From Parelaphostrongylus tenuis (lineage: Eukaryota > Nematoda > Chromadorea > Rhabditida > Metastrongylidae): a stretch of DNA of 64,000 bases. A program made the translations under genes and the position numbers. The stretch covers positions 25,001 to 89,000 of the forward strand of contig JAHQIW010007392.1 of NCBI GenBank assembly GCA_019055375.1, in the 5' to 3' direction. Each line of letters begins with the position of its first letter. The first letter of the stretch is position 1. Shown here one piece after another: positions 12,456-26,400 of the stretch. The notes under the pieces were generated by a model. That model worked only from the letters and a program-made list of their open reading frames with translations. It ran no database searches and was not told the DNA's origin.

Positions 12456-15080
12456 CTGCAATGTGAAACGACTTGCTTTAACCTCGGCATAATCAGAAAA
12501 GCTAATTTGTGACCAGAAAGTCGGTTTAATTCGAACGAAACGAAGGCAAAGCTCCGCGACGAGGAGGTGCGACAATGTGCGATCGCCTCGAATCATCGGC
12601 TCTGAAGAAGACCAATCGCTTAGCTAACCGAATGAAACGGCTTGATTAATCTCAAAGTTAGCAATTTATCATACTGCCAATATCGTCATTAATGTCAGCT
12701 CAAGTTGGTTCGTTTGCTATTGCTCTCATGTCAACATAACCTACACTGTTGTTATTATTCTGTTTTTTGTTACGACGAAATGCTGACCCGACTTCGGGTA
12801 GCTGTTGTGTGACATCATCAATAAAAGTCCCGGGTGACAAAGTATAAAGTCAAGCGTTCTATTCTGAATTCGCAGCTATTTGAATCCGACGACTGAATCT
12901 AACTACTGCTCTTCGCGAGATCGAATTCACTGCAATACTTTTGAATTGACTGCCGAACCTCGACCACATGCAGACCACCGATATTTACAGGTTGAACAAG
13001 CGGAGAAGGCTCTTCAATCTGTTATGTGCTCTGCAAAGCTCTCTCTGTTTGGTGCTTGTTCATTCATAGTCCAAGTTTACTCTATTGAATATCTCTAGCG
13101 AAGCCCGTAGTAGTCGCTGTCATGATTATGTTCGTTAACGTCATCGGTAATGCCCATCTTGAAGACGTTAGCAGAGCTAAGTCCGGTGCGTAATAGCTTG
13201 ACATGCTACTTGGGAATTATTTCTATATATTTGGAAGGACACAATTTTGAAACATCTCATGCGAGACGCAAAGTTTCTGAGCGTTTGAAAAAAACACATT
13301 TAGTTAAGGATTTTTATGGAGTATGGTAGAGGATTGAGGATCAAGAGATTTTAAAAAAGACATACGAACGAGGGAAGAAGCAAGTGGTTTGGAAACGCAG
13401 ATACTATAATTTTCTTCAAATCATGATAAACCTAAGGAGCTGATACAACAAAAAATGCAAGCTCATTTAATTTACCTCTAACTCTCTGGCGAGCGTCGAA
13501 TGGAGCATAAGATTTGAAGCGTCGATATCTATGTGTACCAGTTCCTCTCTACATTTTCCCTGGGGCACGGGAAAAGACGCGGTGAACTGGTTTTTTTTCA
13601 GATGATTGTTCCATTGTGCGCCTCCTAGACAGAAAAGTGGAGAGAAAGAACTTTCAGATGAGACAAAGCAAATTTCAAAGGGCAGAATCATGAGCCAATT
13701 TATTGACGCATATGCACAAAAGTGTACTCATTGTGGTTAAAAGGGTAAACAGGCGCTATCCCTTCATTATAAGCTTTCACTTGTTGCATCATAGATCTCT
13801 TATATAAAAAAAAACTTGATTTAGTTTCACAATTGGAAGAGAATTCGATATAAGATTCCTATTGAAACCTCACCCGAATAAAGCTTTTTCTTACGGGGGC
13901 TGTGCCAAGCAATGATCTAGAAAATCATGTATATATTATCTCCAATGAAGGATCCATACGCTGCTTATTTTCATTAGATTTGTAGCTTAAAAAATTCGTG
14001 AGACTTCAAACACTGGGAGACTGTGTGAGAGTTTAGTTGTTCTCTCTTCTTTGATTTAAATTTGCTCATTAAGGTAGTCAGAGAACCTGCACCTGAGAGT
14101 CTGGTTAGAAAGTGTAAATTGGCGTTCCGACTGAGCGTCGAGAAGGAACGATAGTCTTTCTCAGTTCGTCGCCTTTTTATGGGCGTTGTGCGTATCAGGT
14201 GAGAGAAAATGCTCTATAAGTGTGTGAGAATCGTCTTCATCGGCAACGAAAAGGGAAAATCTTGTTCTCATTGTGTTGCGAGATTCTTTTGACATATTAC
14301 ATAAATTCATGACATCTTACATGATATGACTTTCGAGAGGAACGTGCTTCCCGCTGACATCTCCCATCACGCCATCTGCTATAAATTTGAAGTGACAGGT
14401 TTCTTTAGAAGCAGGATACAGAGGCGATGAAGTAGACCATTATAAGAACAAAGAAAAATGCCTGTTCAATTATCAAAATCTACCTGTTTCTTGAAAGTGC
14501 GCTGACTTATATTGAAGCATAATGACAGGCAATTCTATGTCTCTTGACTTATTCTTTCATACAAAAATTAATAAATATATGGGCGTTGTTTGACTGCATA
14601 ACAACGAAGATTTCAGTTCATATTTAGATTTTCATTGGAGCACTGTTCTTAAGTTAAGGCGAAAGGTCAATTTTTCTCATCGCGTATACTATGTGAGAGT
14701 TTCTCACCTATTACCGTGTCGAAACACTTCTTCCGAAATACGGACATGGATTGCAAACGAATGATTGAGGACAATGTAGCGAACGGAGCTCGTCTCAAAG
14801 CGAATCACATGAGTGATGAAGCGCAACATCTGACCCGATGCGAAAAACTCTCAATTTCTATCGAACTGTTTCCACTTAACGAACATAAGTGAAAGTGCAG
14901 ACATAGGTGCAAATTTTGATGATTGAAGAAAAATCTGAGCACTACAGGAAGGCAGAGTTAAGGCACGTTTCTCTGATCATCATAGAACACTTATACCATC
15001 CTCTGTAAGCAGAATACACTAAGCTTTTGTGCTTCACTTGGGATTTCTCCGCTTGATTTTCAGATATAGTCGGTTATTCG
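12456..15080. other. No supported gene
   Basis: AACCTCGGCAT near 12482 and GGCTCTGAAGAAG near 12598 belong to a dispersed repeat. About 12725-12970 is a diverged relative of about 6890-7160. About 13510-13640 shares AAGCGTCGATATCTAT and a following TAGATAATTGTT/GATGATTGTT block with about 40425-40510. No domain could be recognised. Confidence 0.4.
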
Positions 15081-15084
15081 CTAA

Positions 15085-15385
15085 TAGACCGCATCTGGCG
15101 CAGTGGTTATAGCTGCTCTGCATCGCACACAAGAAGGTCGATGGTACGGTCCCGCGCTCATGGCTTAACAAGCCGTCCATCATTCCGGGGCCAATTAATT
15201 GGCCAGACTGGTCTTAGGCTTGTCTGAGAGGATAACCAGCACTGACTTGGTACAGCGGGAGGCCTTAGCGAGTCATTGTAAAGGCCAGATATACATTCAA
15301 TCACCTCAAACGAAGTTAGAAAGTGAAGACGAATGCGTGGCGCATCCCTTAGGGTTTTTAATCAGCGCCGAGAGCTCTACAGCGT
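15085..15385 (+). repeat. SINE family A, tRNA-derived
   Basis: The head CTGGCGCAGTGGTTATAGC is an A-box (D-arm) motif, and GGTCGATGGTACGGTCCCGC stands in for the B-box/T-loop. It is followed by the unrelated body shared by all copies: GACTTGTCTGAGAGGATAACCAGCACTGACT, TGTAAAGGCCAGATATACATTC and a GAGAGCTCTA end. Copies occur at 56701, 57000(-), 57420, 61965, 41965(-) and 42275(-). The 152-codon ORF spanning it is not a gene. Confidence 0.85.
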
Positions 15386-17468
15386 TAGCCTTAACCACTA
15401 TCGGGTATCTAAAATACCATCATGATATCTCGTCATTGCTCAAAATGGAAGGTGAATTAAGGTGGATGTCACTCCAAAGCCCACTAAACAACTTGCATTA
15501 TTGTATTAGGTCCCCAACTGAGTTGCCAAACTTGATCCACAAAATAAGAATTTTCCCACTGAATAAATTTTTCTATTACCTGTTTTGTGTTGCCTATTAC
15601 CTTATACCTATTTGCCTGCCTATTATTTTACCTGCTTTCAACTACTTACAAAAATAAATTTTTGAATTTCTGGATCATTTGTTTGGAAACTTAGTTGGAG
15701 ACCTACTATTTCATTAAATGAAACGTCCTGTCAGCAACCTTTGTCGAGTTTGATTGAAAACCGCAGCTAGGACTTTCGTGATAGTGGTACGACTAGAAAA
15801 TCAAAATAGAAAATCAACAAGCTAGCGCCTTTCTTTGAGCAGTTGACGAAACAAGGAGCTGATTTTGTAGAAGACAGCGGATGCCGTCTAAACAAACCTA
15901 TACTTGAAGAAGGTCTTCCAATTGCGGCTTGGATATCGCACAGCTTTCTGTAAATGTAGTTTGTTGTTATCACGGCGACCACTGAAGGGGTTATATTGCA
16001 TCTTTTCTTAATGATACACCTATCAATTATTAATAACAGGATCCTCTTCCAGGCGAGTGATACTGTATCTTGGGCATGTGTGGCCTGCGAGTGCGCTTAC
16101 GTAAAGCTCTCCGCGTGGGTCTGGTTGCGCAACTGGTGATCTACACGTTCCTGTCGTGATTGGTGTATCCGGTTGCCCTCTCGACAGTGTTCAGTGTCTG
16201 GAAGACAGTTCTTGTCTGCGTATCCCGACGACCCACGTTACCTTCCGACGTCTGAAAGCGCTAGAGTATGGGCGGGACGAGCGGCGGTCTCTACGGCTTC
16301 TCTCATTGCATCTCAACGACATCTCATGAAATACCATATATTCATTATCGTCTTTTTTGCAGGTGAGCTGTGAGTACCGTCACTGATTACATTTCAGTCC
16401 ACCGGCCTTTTAGACTTTACTTTTAGACTTTAGAAAACCAGAGCTTGGAGACTTCTCAACTCAGTTCTTTTCTTCTGCTTCCTTGATATGTCAGATTATC
16501 AACGTGTCACTCGAGTCCTTTATGTTCTTGTCATGGTTGACCCTAACTGGTCACGAGACACTCTCTCTCAATACAATGAAATCCCACAGACAGAGTCATT
16601 CGCTTCATTCGATTTGTCTGTTCCGCTCAAATCGGGCTATCGTGATCTGTCGATCTGTGGGCGTTACGGATTCACTCCAGCTGCTGAGAAACATTGAAAT
16701 ATGAACACGTTCATTTTCATTGGGGCCGAATCATTCACATTCGAATCTCCTCCTAGACTGAGATCCTTATTGGCTGATATGAAAGTCATTTTTGTTGGTG
16801 TTATGCTCGCTTTGTGGTCGATCCGGGATACTTGGCAAATAATCGAAATCGAACAGAATTAGGATATGCAAATAGTGTTTTGTAGCTCATGTGGACGATA
16901 TGTATGACTCTCAACCTTCGTAGAATTCTTGTTTTTTGAGCTATACGCGCTCTGAATAGCGTAATACTGTTTTCATTCCCTCGATCGACTATCTCTTAAC
17001 CTCGGCATTCTCTAATAACTCCATATTTTTCTTATTGGGCCAAACACTTTCATCGCTAAGATTAAGCCCAGAATTTTTGAATAGTTGATGCATTTTCTTA
17101 TCTGTTCGGTAACACTGTGAGGAAATATTACGATTTCGTTGCATCTAGAAATTAGGCTAAGGTATTGCCAGGTATTTTCCATGATGTCTTCCACCTCATG
17201 AGAGGTCACACTACAGAAACCTAAACAAGTGGTGTTTTTTCCGTTTCACAAACAGTTGACAAAACCTCATAGAGTTCGTTTGAATCACACGCTCATCACT
17301 TCCAGTGGCGAAAAAATCACTTGCCATTTTTTGAAAGTCATCGACTAATAAATATCATAATACACAAGATGGTTAGGTAACAATGATTGATATTTGTGTT
17401 TGCAAAAATGGTCAATGAGAAATTTGAGGACAAGTTCACTGCTTCATCACATCTTTTTTTAATTCAAG
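15386..17468. other. Upstream region of the peroxidase gene
   Basis: No confident exon. AACCTCGGCAT near 17000 marks a dispersed repeat. A possible signal-peptide exon at 16326-16362 is listed separately. Coding signal begins around 17469. Confidence 0.4.
16326..16362 (+). CDS. Possible signal-peptide exon of the peroxidase gene
   Basis: ATG at 16326 opens MKYHIFIIVFFA, a basic then strongly hydrophobic start typical of a secretory signal, ending at a good donor (GCAG/GTGAGC). A secreted ShKT-peroxidase needs such an exon, and none is visible nearer to the first linker exon. The splice phase (1) does not fit directly onto the frame of the next candidate exon at 17469, so another exon or a different start would be required. 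Confidence 0.25.
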
Positions 17469-20400
17469 ATGATGAATTCAGGAAGACAACTAGCCTATGC
17501 TGAAGAAGACAGTAACAATGTTGTTTCTAGTGCAGGTTGGTTGAGTGCTATTCGTTCGAAATTTAAAAAATTCAAGCTTTTAGAAGCGAAAGCTGATAGT
17601 ATTCTAAACAGAAATATTCTTGAGATCTTAGAAATTCTTAACTTTAGATAGTGATAGAAACGCACCAGCATTTCAACTAAGAGGACCTCCATCTGCTAGA
17701 CAAGATGAAAACACAGAAGGAAAGGTGACAAGAAAAGAAGTCTTCTTATCGCTTTGTTTACATTGAAACATCCTTCGAACGCATGCTGAATTTCCATCTT
17801 ATAGAAGTCTGACGACACAGAAACTGAACAGTCAGAAGCTGTGGAAGCGAAAAAGAAGGACTCAAATGATTCTGGAGAAAAGAAGGATCACAGAAGATTA
17901 AGTAGGCTTTAGCAAAATGATTGAATGTAATTGATCTTTTTGGCATTCGCAATAAGTCGAGGTTAGAAACGACTATAACGGAAAGGAAAATTAAGAATAG
18001 AAAAGCAGGCAGAGCGACCTTACGGGTTTTCGTGTTTTTGTGAATAAAAATGAAATCAAAAAGATTTAGTAGTGCGGTTAGCGTTTTAGCACACCACTTG
18101 ATACCTGTCTTTTCCCGTTTTCCGTTTGAACACAAAAAAAAGGGAAAAAATCAAGTGATGATGAAAGTGGTCTCATCGTTGTTGCCAATTCTGGGCTAGC
18201 AAAAGCGATTCACTGTATATGTCATTGAAAATCACTAAATCTGAAAGAGTAGGAAGTCGAGAAGATACAAAGTCCGACATTTGTCGCCAAAAATTATGCA
18301 GTCATAATCTGAGGTGTTAGTCTAGCTGGTCGACTTAGAAGGTCGTGAACCGGCGAAAACACAGTATACTAAAATAATTTTCTGCAAAAATATCGAAAAA
18401 TATTTTTGATTCAATATTCAGAGGTCGTTGCGTCGACCAGCATGACCTGTGCAAATTCTGGAGTTCTATCGGAGAATGCCAAGCGAACAAAGAGTGGATG
18501 GATGACCACTGTCCTGTCTCATGTGATGTATGCAATGGTATAACTTCTGCTTATATTTGCTATAGAAAACTTGCACACCTGACTTATCAACAGCCCTTTG
18601 CATTGATTTCAATGCAAGCGATCCGGGGGTGTTTTTTTACGCTCTTCACTTTCGATAGACAAAGTTCAGCGCGTGGTGATATTTACTGATTAGTGCAACC
18701 TTTCTTACTTAAGTACGACTAGATTTTGACTTTCTGCGACTGACAAGACGTTTTTTTCGATTGTTTTTCTTTCGTCTTTAGTCGCTGTTTGACAGCAAAG
18801 CAATCGAACAGGTGACGATGTCCTTGATTGCGCCGTTCTGCTTGCTGCTACGACGCTTGCGCTAAAAGTACTGAGAATTTCTCCCTGAAAATTCTCAATC
18901 TTGACTGACTTTAAGATTCAAGCACAGTCTTTGAAGCAATTTTGATTAGTGCAGAATCGGTTCGATAAGTTTATTAGGCTCTTAAATGAACAGTTACTTT
19001 GTTCGTTCAAAATTATGAGCAACTGTCGAAAAATTTGGAGCAGTCACGAATGCGTTGAAGCTCGTTGACCACTTTTCCGCAATTCCTCTTGGATGCCGAC
19101 TTTTCATTCCTTTGATGATCCCCACAAAGCGCCGATTTTTTCTACATATCTGATATTGACTTTTTTTGACTTTTTGACTTTTTGATTTTGTCTTTTTTTC
19201 TCTGAACTACTTGACGTCGTGATGTGATAAAGAGATGTTGGATGCCGACCTACACTTATAATAGCATTCGAATAGGCTTGAGATCACTCGACTTAGCTAC
19301 GAATGTAAATCCCTTGCGACACTTTGCTATGTCGTCATTAAGAAAGTTTGATTTAATGTTGAATTTTCAAAAGATTTTCATTCTCCAGTAGCATTACTTA
19401 GATCTTTGCCAATAATCTGAATCCATTACTAAGCAACGAACATTTTCAGTTTTAATTTAGTCTCCGGTCTTCGATAACTTAAACTTACTATATACAGAAC
19501 GAGTGAAATCCAGGCAATATGTTAGAGTTTACTAAGCTTATCTTAGAGACTTCAATGACCGCGTCAGACATTTGCGTTATTTAAATCAATGGCTCTTTGA
19601 AGTAGCTCTCCAAAATGCATTTTTGATGCCCCTTGAGTCTTTCATCATGTTGAACTAAAGCGTTGAACGCCGATCTCAAGCAAATACTTCACCGCATCAA
19701 ATTTGATTTCTTATTAGTAAATCAATGCTGTTTTCTACGCGATAACCATCGGCGCTGTGACTGCTTGGCCGTCAAAGGTTTAAGAACTTTGTCAGCATCA
19801 GTACGGATGAGATGTGAAGATCTAGTTGAATTTATTACGATGATGTGAGATTTTTTTGGGAAAATAGTGATTATTCAGGAACTATGGCATGCGTCGACCG
19901 ACATCGGCTGTGCACCTTCTGGTCGGTGATCAGGGAATGCGAGACGAATGCCGTCTGGATGCTTTCAAATTGTGCGAAATCGTGTAAAATCTGTAAAGGT
20001 GAGTACGCTTCTTGACTCTCTCCGATTGTTTAGGTAACTATTTAGAGCATATATCCACTAGCAGTTATGAAAATTCATGCTTTCCCATACAATATAGTCT
20101 GTTAGAATGCTTTAAGCCTTTTTGAGGCTTATTAAGCTAGTGGCTTACGCATGTTTCGGCAGTCTCGTCCTCTTCATCAGAGGTGCATGCCCTACGGCTC
20201 AACCTTACTTATAACCCAGAGGACTTACTAACTTATAAATCTACTTATAACAGCGGTGGTCGCAGATGTATCAGTCTAGGCAAAGTGAAATATCACTCGA
20301 TGTTGCGGTCTAGACTTATCTTCAGTCGATGGATCATGGTCTGAGCGCAACATTTAGTAATCTTTCACTTTGTCTACAAAGATACATCTGCTACCACCAA

Positions 20401-23400
20401 TGTCACGAGTAGAGATAAGCCGCAGGGCATATGCCTGTGATGAGGCGGGCGAGACCGTCGAAACGTACGTGAGCCATAGCGTACCAAACCTCAGGAAAGC
20501 ACTCTAGGGGAGGTTTTGTACACAGCCGATTGAGAGGTAGTCTTACATGTTTTCCGTTCTTTGTACTATTCTACCGCGATATTGAAGTAAACATTACAAT
20601 CAATTTAAGACAGGGTATTTTAAGAATCCCAATAATGTAGAGTGGTGTGCAGAAACATTTGTCAGCAGGGATTCGAACCCAGATCTCACTCTTTCCGGGA
20701 GCGTGTGTTGAACCGTTACATCACCGACAGGGTACTTTCTCAACAAAGGAGAGAGCTATTTATCTGACTGTTGACTAGCTTGAGATTCGTATGCGCAGTT
20801 TTTAACGCAGAAGAATTTTCATAACACATCCATTATATTACCACCGTATTCGTCTTTCATCACTATCTGTAAGAGAGATTTCCGTTTCCTTTGTGCTGGG
20901 TTTTCCCTGTTCTGAGGAACCAAAAGAATAGCAGATGTATATTGTCATTGCCTACGTTGCTGTTGTCACAGTGCCTAGATTGTATCGCGAGTCTTTCGTT
21001 GCTTTTTCTGACCTGCTTTCTTCTTTCTTCACACATTTTTAGCGCTATATCCTAGAGCACTTTAAAGGTCTCTTAATCCGTTCAAATAAAACTTCGAATC
21101 ACCTAAAAACCATTGTGTGTTAAGGGCAATTATTGTCACGAAGGTCATCATACCAATCGCTGCGCATTAATTTTTCATAGTTCCACTGTGCCTAACCTCA
21201 CAATCGTTTGAGCCAACTAAGGATTACTCTGTTGTTTGAATAAATCTTTCTCCGAATTTAACACTTCCTTGACACCAGCTGTTTCAGGCAGACCAATAGG
21301 TATCTCTGGAGGCTCCGGAAAAGATGGTACATTTCGTGAAGAAGACTGCACTTTTGTCACTACCCACGAAGGGAAGGCTTGTTCTAAGCTTGAGATTCTC
21401 AAGATCATAATATTATGCGTCACTTACACATAGTAACTTAACAGCGTTTTTTTGATACGTATGCTGGATTTTAGACACCTCGCATCGCAAAACACTTTCC
21501 ATCAACGATGTCAGAAACAGCAACGCAAATTTTAATTGTGCGCCGACTTTGCAACCTCCCAACTGTAACAGAAACCTCTGCTACCATCTGAGGTTAACTT
21601 TATTCATCCATAAATTAAGCTGTTTATAGAAATTACTGAATCATAAAAATTGAACTCTTTCTTTAAAAAGGGAAACACGTTGACAACGAGACTATATTTT
21701 AGGTTTCGCACTTTTGATGGCACGTGTAATAATCTGAACCGCCCTTTGGCTGGATCAGCATTTAGTGCCCTAATGAGGCTTAAGACACCGATGTACGATA
21801 ACGGTCTCAATGCTCCGACGTGTACGTGAGAAGTTTTTGAACTTTATAAGCTTTTGAAAACCCGCTATGTACATCATGCATGCCTTTCTATTCGTTATTG
21901 TCGTCATTTCTTCGCTCGCACTTGTCGATGCTTCCTTATTTCGGACAGCTTCGAACAGCTCTACTAAAGCGAGCGATCATTTGGTTATCGGTAGTCCTCA
22001 TTAAAAAGTTGAAAACTATGCACCTATCAAGAACTACTGTGGGTCATCAACCGTTCGGATGAACGGCCATTGTGGTGAAGAGCAAATTTGAACATATGCG
22101 CTGCACTGTACTAAAAATCGTCAAGCTCTTGAGCACCTCTTCATCAAAAGAGTTGGTACTTTGGAGGTGAAAAATGATGACGATGTTCGTCTCCCAGCAA
22201 GGTTACTCAAGCATGAGAATTCAAAATTTCAGTCAGAAATTATGAACCAAACTTTTATAAATTAGGAGGAAGTCAACATATACACGTGCTTTGTTGTTGG
22301 AAAAAATTCATTCGTATCGTTGTTTTCTATGAACTGAATCCAGCTTATTACATCATCATCTGTCAGCTAGTAGTGCGATCACCGAAATATGTGACGCCAT
22401 GAAAGAATGTCACTCACAGCGACAAAGATATCTGTCCAATCCAGAACACCAAGTGGTTTCCTGTTTTGGCTAATTGCGAAGGCTATGGCAGCATTGATAT
22501 CTCAGGAAACTGGTGACAAAAACTTGCCTAGTCAGAAAAAAAACCTGTACAGTAGTCGGGCAGATCTCAAAGATAAGCCATTAATCACCCAAATAGATAA
22601 ACAGAGCGACAATATATCATGTACCAAGAACAGAGGATGGTAGTATAATCAAATAGTTGTTTTAAAACTTTGCTCATGGAACGTGAGAAGTGAGGATAAT
22701 GGCAAAGAGGCATAGCTGGTGACTGAGCTTACGAAGACGAGCTTCAGATGTATTTTCGAACTCTTTAGGAGCTCTTTCCTATACTATATATTTGTCAGAC
22801 ACATCTCAATGGACGCAATTTATTTGTAAGAATTTGCTATAGTAGAATTATTGTTTGCCGCTGTACTAATGAAATGATGATTGTTCGTGCTTAGCCGTTC
22901 TAATGAGACAATTGATAAATGCAATCGGTAGTTATGGGCATAATGAAATTTGATCTTGTTTACGTCTAGCTTATCTTTTGCATGTGTGTGAAATGTCGGA
23001 AAAAAACTACTTTGGAAAATCAGCTTCTGTTCCCAGGATGTTAAGAGTTGTCTTAAACTTTCAGTGATTCTCTTAATCACAGCTAAGCATCTCCACAACG
23101 CGAAAATGTTGTTTTAACAACTGCCAGGCCGACTATGTGTTAACCTCGGCATGGATGAATTAATTCAGCGGTTTTTTTCTCACAAGCGGTTCCGAATTCA
23201 CTAATAACATCATTTATTGGATACAATAGTAATGCTGTAAATTAATAACACAATTACTGTCGTTCTAGCGAGCGTCGCCTTCTTCAGAGCCGTTTAGTTG
23301 TAGTGAGCTTTTCATTATTCACTAATGACCACCTGCTATGAATCTTGCATAAGTAGACAGTGTTAATCTCCGACTAGTTTTCAGAAAATTGCTGTTGTTT

Positions 23401-26400
23401 TAATGTTTCTTGAATGATTTTAATTGTTCCTAACTCCTTCTTTGAAATGAAATTTCGATATTTCACGAAGTATTTCGAGTTTGAAAGTGCTCTAGCTGGC
23501 CATTATCTGCATCATTCCAATCTAACTTGTCATAGAATCGCCTCTCTCTTAATAAGCAAGCACAAAGTTGCTTTTTGATCAGCCGATGTAGAGCGAAATT
23601 TGCCTTTTCCAGTGCCTGGAAGAGTCAAATTTCTAACAACCTATTTAGCCAAGTGCATTAGCAACCTCTACAGAAATACTCGCATAAAAAACCAGTCACA
23701 CTGGTATCAAAGCCTCTTTTCGCTCACTCACTCTTTTCTATGAGTTTTTCGAGACGCAACACCCATTTATATGAACTGTTGTCTACGTGGAATACTCAGT
23801 GTGAAGCTCATTACTAGACTAAGCAAAAAGTTCTAAGAAGTTCTTGAAGGTTTCATTTTTTGACATCTTTGCTTCGTTTTATTGATAGTTCTATATGCAA
23901 TTAACCATTTCATTCATTTCGGCTCCAAAATGCCTACTGAACAGTCTGATTTGGGAGTGTTGAGTCGCCATCATTAGGAAAAAGTGAACGACTCAAAGCC
24001 TTCTATGAGGTTAATGAGGGTGAAGGTGCTGGGTATGGCGACAAATTCGCCTGCGAGCAGATGATTTAAGCGCTTCAAAGAAGGCAAATCTGATTTTGAA
24101 GATATGTCTCGTTCTGTTTGGCTATCTGTTTTGGATGAAAGTGACTTGCGAGTCGTTTTGGATGCTGGACCTTCATTGAGCACTCTTAAAATGGCTGAAG
24201 AGCTTGGTGTTTCGCAACAGACCGTTGTCACCAAGTTGCACCCGTTTGACCTTGTCTACAAGAAGCCTCGTCAGAATCTGCATGAGCTCACAGTGGTGGT
24301 CTACACTTGAAAAATTAGGTTTGCTTTCGTTATAATCTGCACATAAGAACGTAACTTTCAAAAATTTTCCAGAACTTTTTGTTCAACCCTAATAATATGA
24401 ACTAATCTCTACTTTGCGCTTGATATTCCTTTTTGGTCACCAATACGGAACATTGATATGAAGGTAATCCGAGATGCTGCCAAGTGCACCAAGGCGGTGC
24501 AACAGGGTTTATGTTATCGTACTAACACACATCTTAGAGGAGATAGAATTTTGGGTAATCAAAATATAGGTCCCGAAAATCTCAGTTCACTTGATAAAGC
24601 TTATAACGCTGAAAAATAATTAACTTTTTACTACCGCTTCATATACAATGTGAGTAGAAGCTAGTTGAGAGAGGCTGTAATTCAAGTCAAGACACAAAAC
24701 AGCCAAAATCCATTCATTCATTGACTTTCAGCGTCGTTCACTCGGACACGGCCATCGTCTCGTGACGCGTCACGCCTCCTGCTTTCATCTCCAGCACAGG
24801 TGCTGCGCTTCTCCCACTCAATATTGTTAGATGTAATCACGAAATTTGACGATTTTTCTCCAGATACCGCATCATTCTAATGCGCTTCTGATGCAATGGG
24901 GTCAGTTCATTGCTCATGACATGTCGAAGACCACAATGCTGAACAATCAGGAGTGTGCCGCTTGCACCTCGAATCAAGGCCGATGCTTTTCCGTTTTCCT
25001 CTCCAGAGCAGACCCGACGTAAGCGCCTTTTTTGGTTGAAATATACAATATACTCATTTTAAGAGTAGGTATTAGGACTCTGAAACACTCCATTTTAGGA
25101 TCACATGTAGTGGTCTCATATTTCTGCTTAGCAAAAAAGCTCGTAAACGTCAAGATAAAGAATTTACCGCTCAAGAGTATATTTTGTACATAAATAAGGA
25201 CGTTTTTACTCATTAATCATTTCTCAAAGGAAATTTTATCACTTAACACCCATATGCGTGGCACGGAGTGCATTTGCGAGAGATGGTGATAGTCTACGGT
25301 ACCGAACTTTGCTGAAGTGATAGACTCAAGGCTAATATTAGAATACTCGGAAAATCAAGACACGATTTTTGAATCATATCCTTGAATGGCAGCTCTTCGT
25401 TCACAGTAAACTTTACTACTCGTGAGTGTCATTGGAATCTACACATTTTTATTGGTGAACTTCTTTGTTCAGTAAAATTCTGGGTTTCTGCAAGAGATCG
25501 AGCCGTTGAAAGCAGTTTTAGCCTTGGCTTTTATTTCTGAGGTATGAACTGGTAGTTCTCCAATGTCGGACGAGCATTTTCGACGAGAAAATTTTGCTGG
25601 ACAAAACATTTTCCCTGAACTTTTAGTAATCATTCAGAAGCCTAGATTCTATAGGTCTCCAAACAGTTTCGTTTGTTTTTGCTTACATAGACTCATCATT
25701 TCATCGTTTTCAAAAGCAAGCAGATATGTCTACCATCTTTTGATATTCAAGGTGCTCGATAACCACGATGAAAAATTTTCAAACGAACGTCACACCGGAC
25801 TTTCGTCAAGAACTTATTGGTCTTATTTCTCAGTAATTCGGAACAGTTCGCACTGCTAAATTCCACTGTGAATTTGTAAAACTAAATCCGTTGAATGAAC
25901 ATCTCAATTTCTAACCTTTCACCTGTTGCCCTTCGTCCCGTTGATCTACGAGTGAAAACTTTCATTTTTCCCTTTCTTGTGTAAGAAGGCCCAGTGGGGT
26001 TTCCTCTTTGTCTTCGTTGAACAGCGTTTGTTTTGGGGTTTTCGTAAAGAAATCGGACCATCGGGTCACTGGACTTCTTATAGTGCGTTTGACTTCTTCA
26101 TCCAGTCTGTTGCGGCTTCCGTCCATTGTTGTCTCTAATACGCATTACGTGTGCGGCCACCCTTATGTTCGTTAGACTGGCTTATAGAACGGAGTCAATG
26201 ATTTTCACTATTGACGCAAGTCAGAACTTCAAGTCTTGCTCACTTTTGCGAAAAAGGGAAACGCTTAGCATCGACTTTTTGATTAAGTGTTTAATAAGGC
26301 CAAGTGATCCTTCATCCTGCTTCCGTAGTCACCACGTTCTGAAGCATACGTTAAGTCAGGCGTAATTGTTGAATAGAAAAGGTGGGTGCGGAGTCGAGTG

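Noticed and set aside
15199..15657. 152-codon plus-strand ORF
   Set aside because: Its first half is the body of SINE family A and the rest has no motif. The open frame is a by-product of the repeat.
21217..21433. Overlapping open frames on both strands (about 65-68 codons) between peroxidase exons
   Set aside because: Splicing 19998 to 21475 keeps phase and protein logic, so no extra exon is needed, and no donor fits the plus frame.
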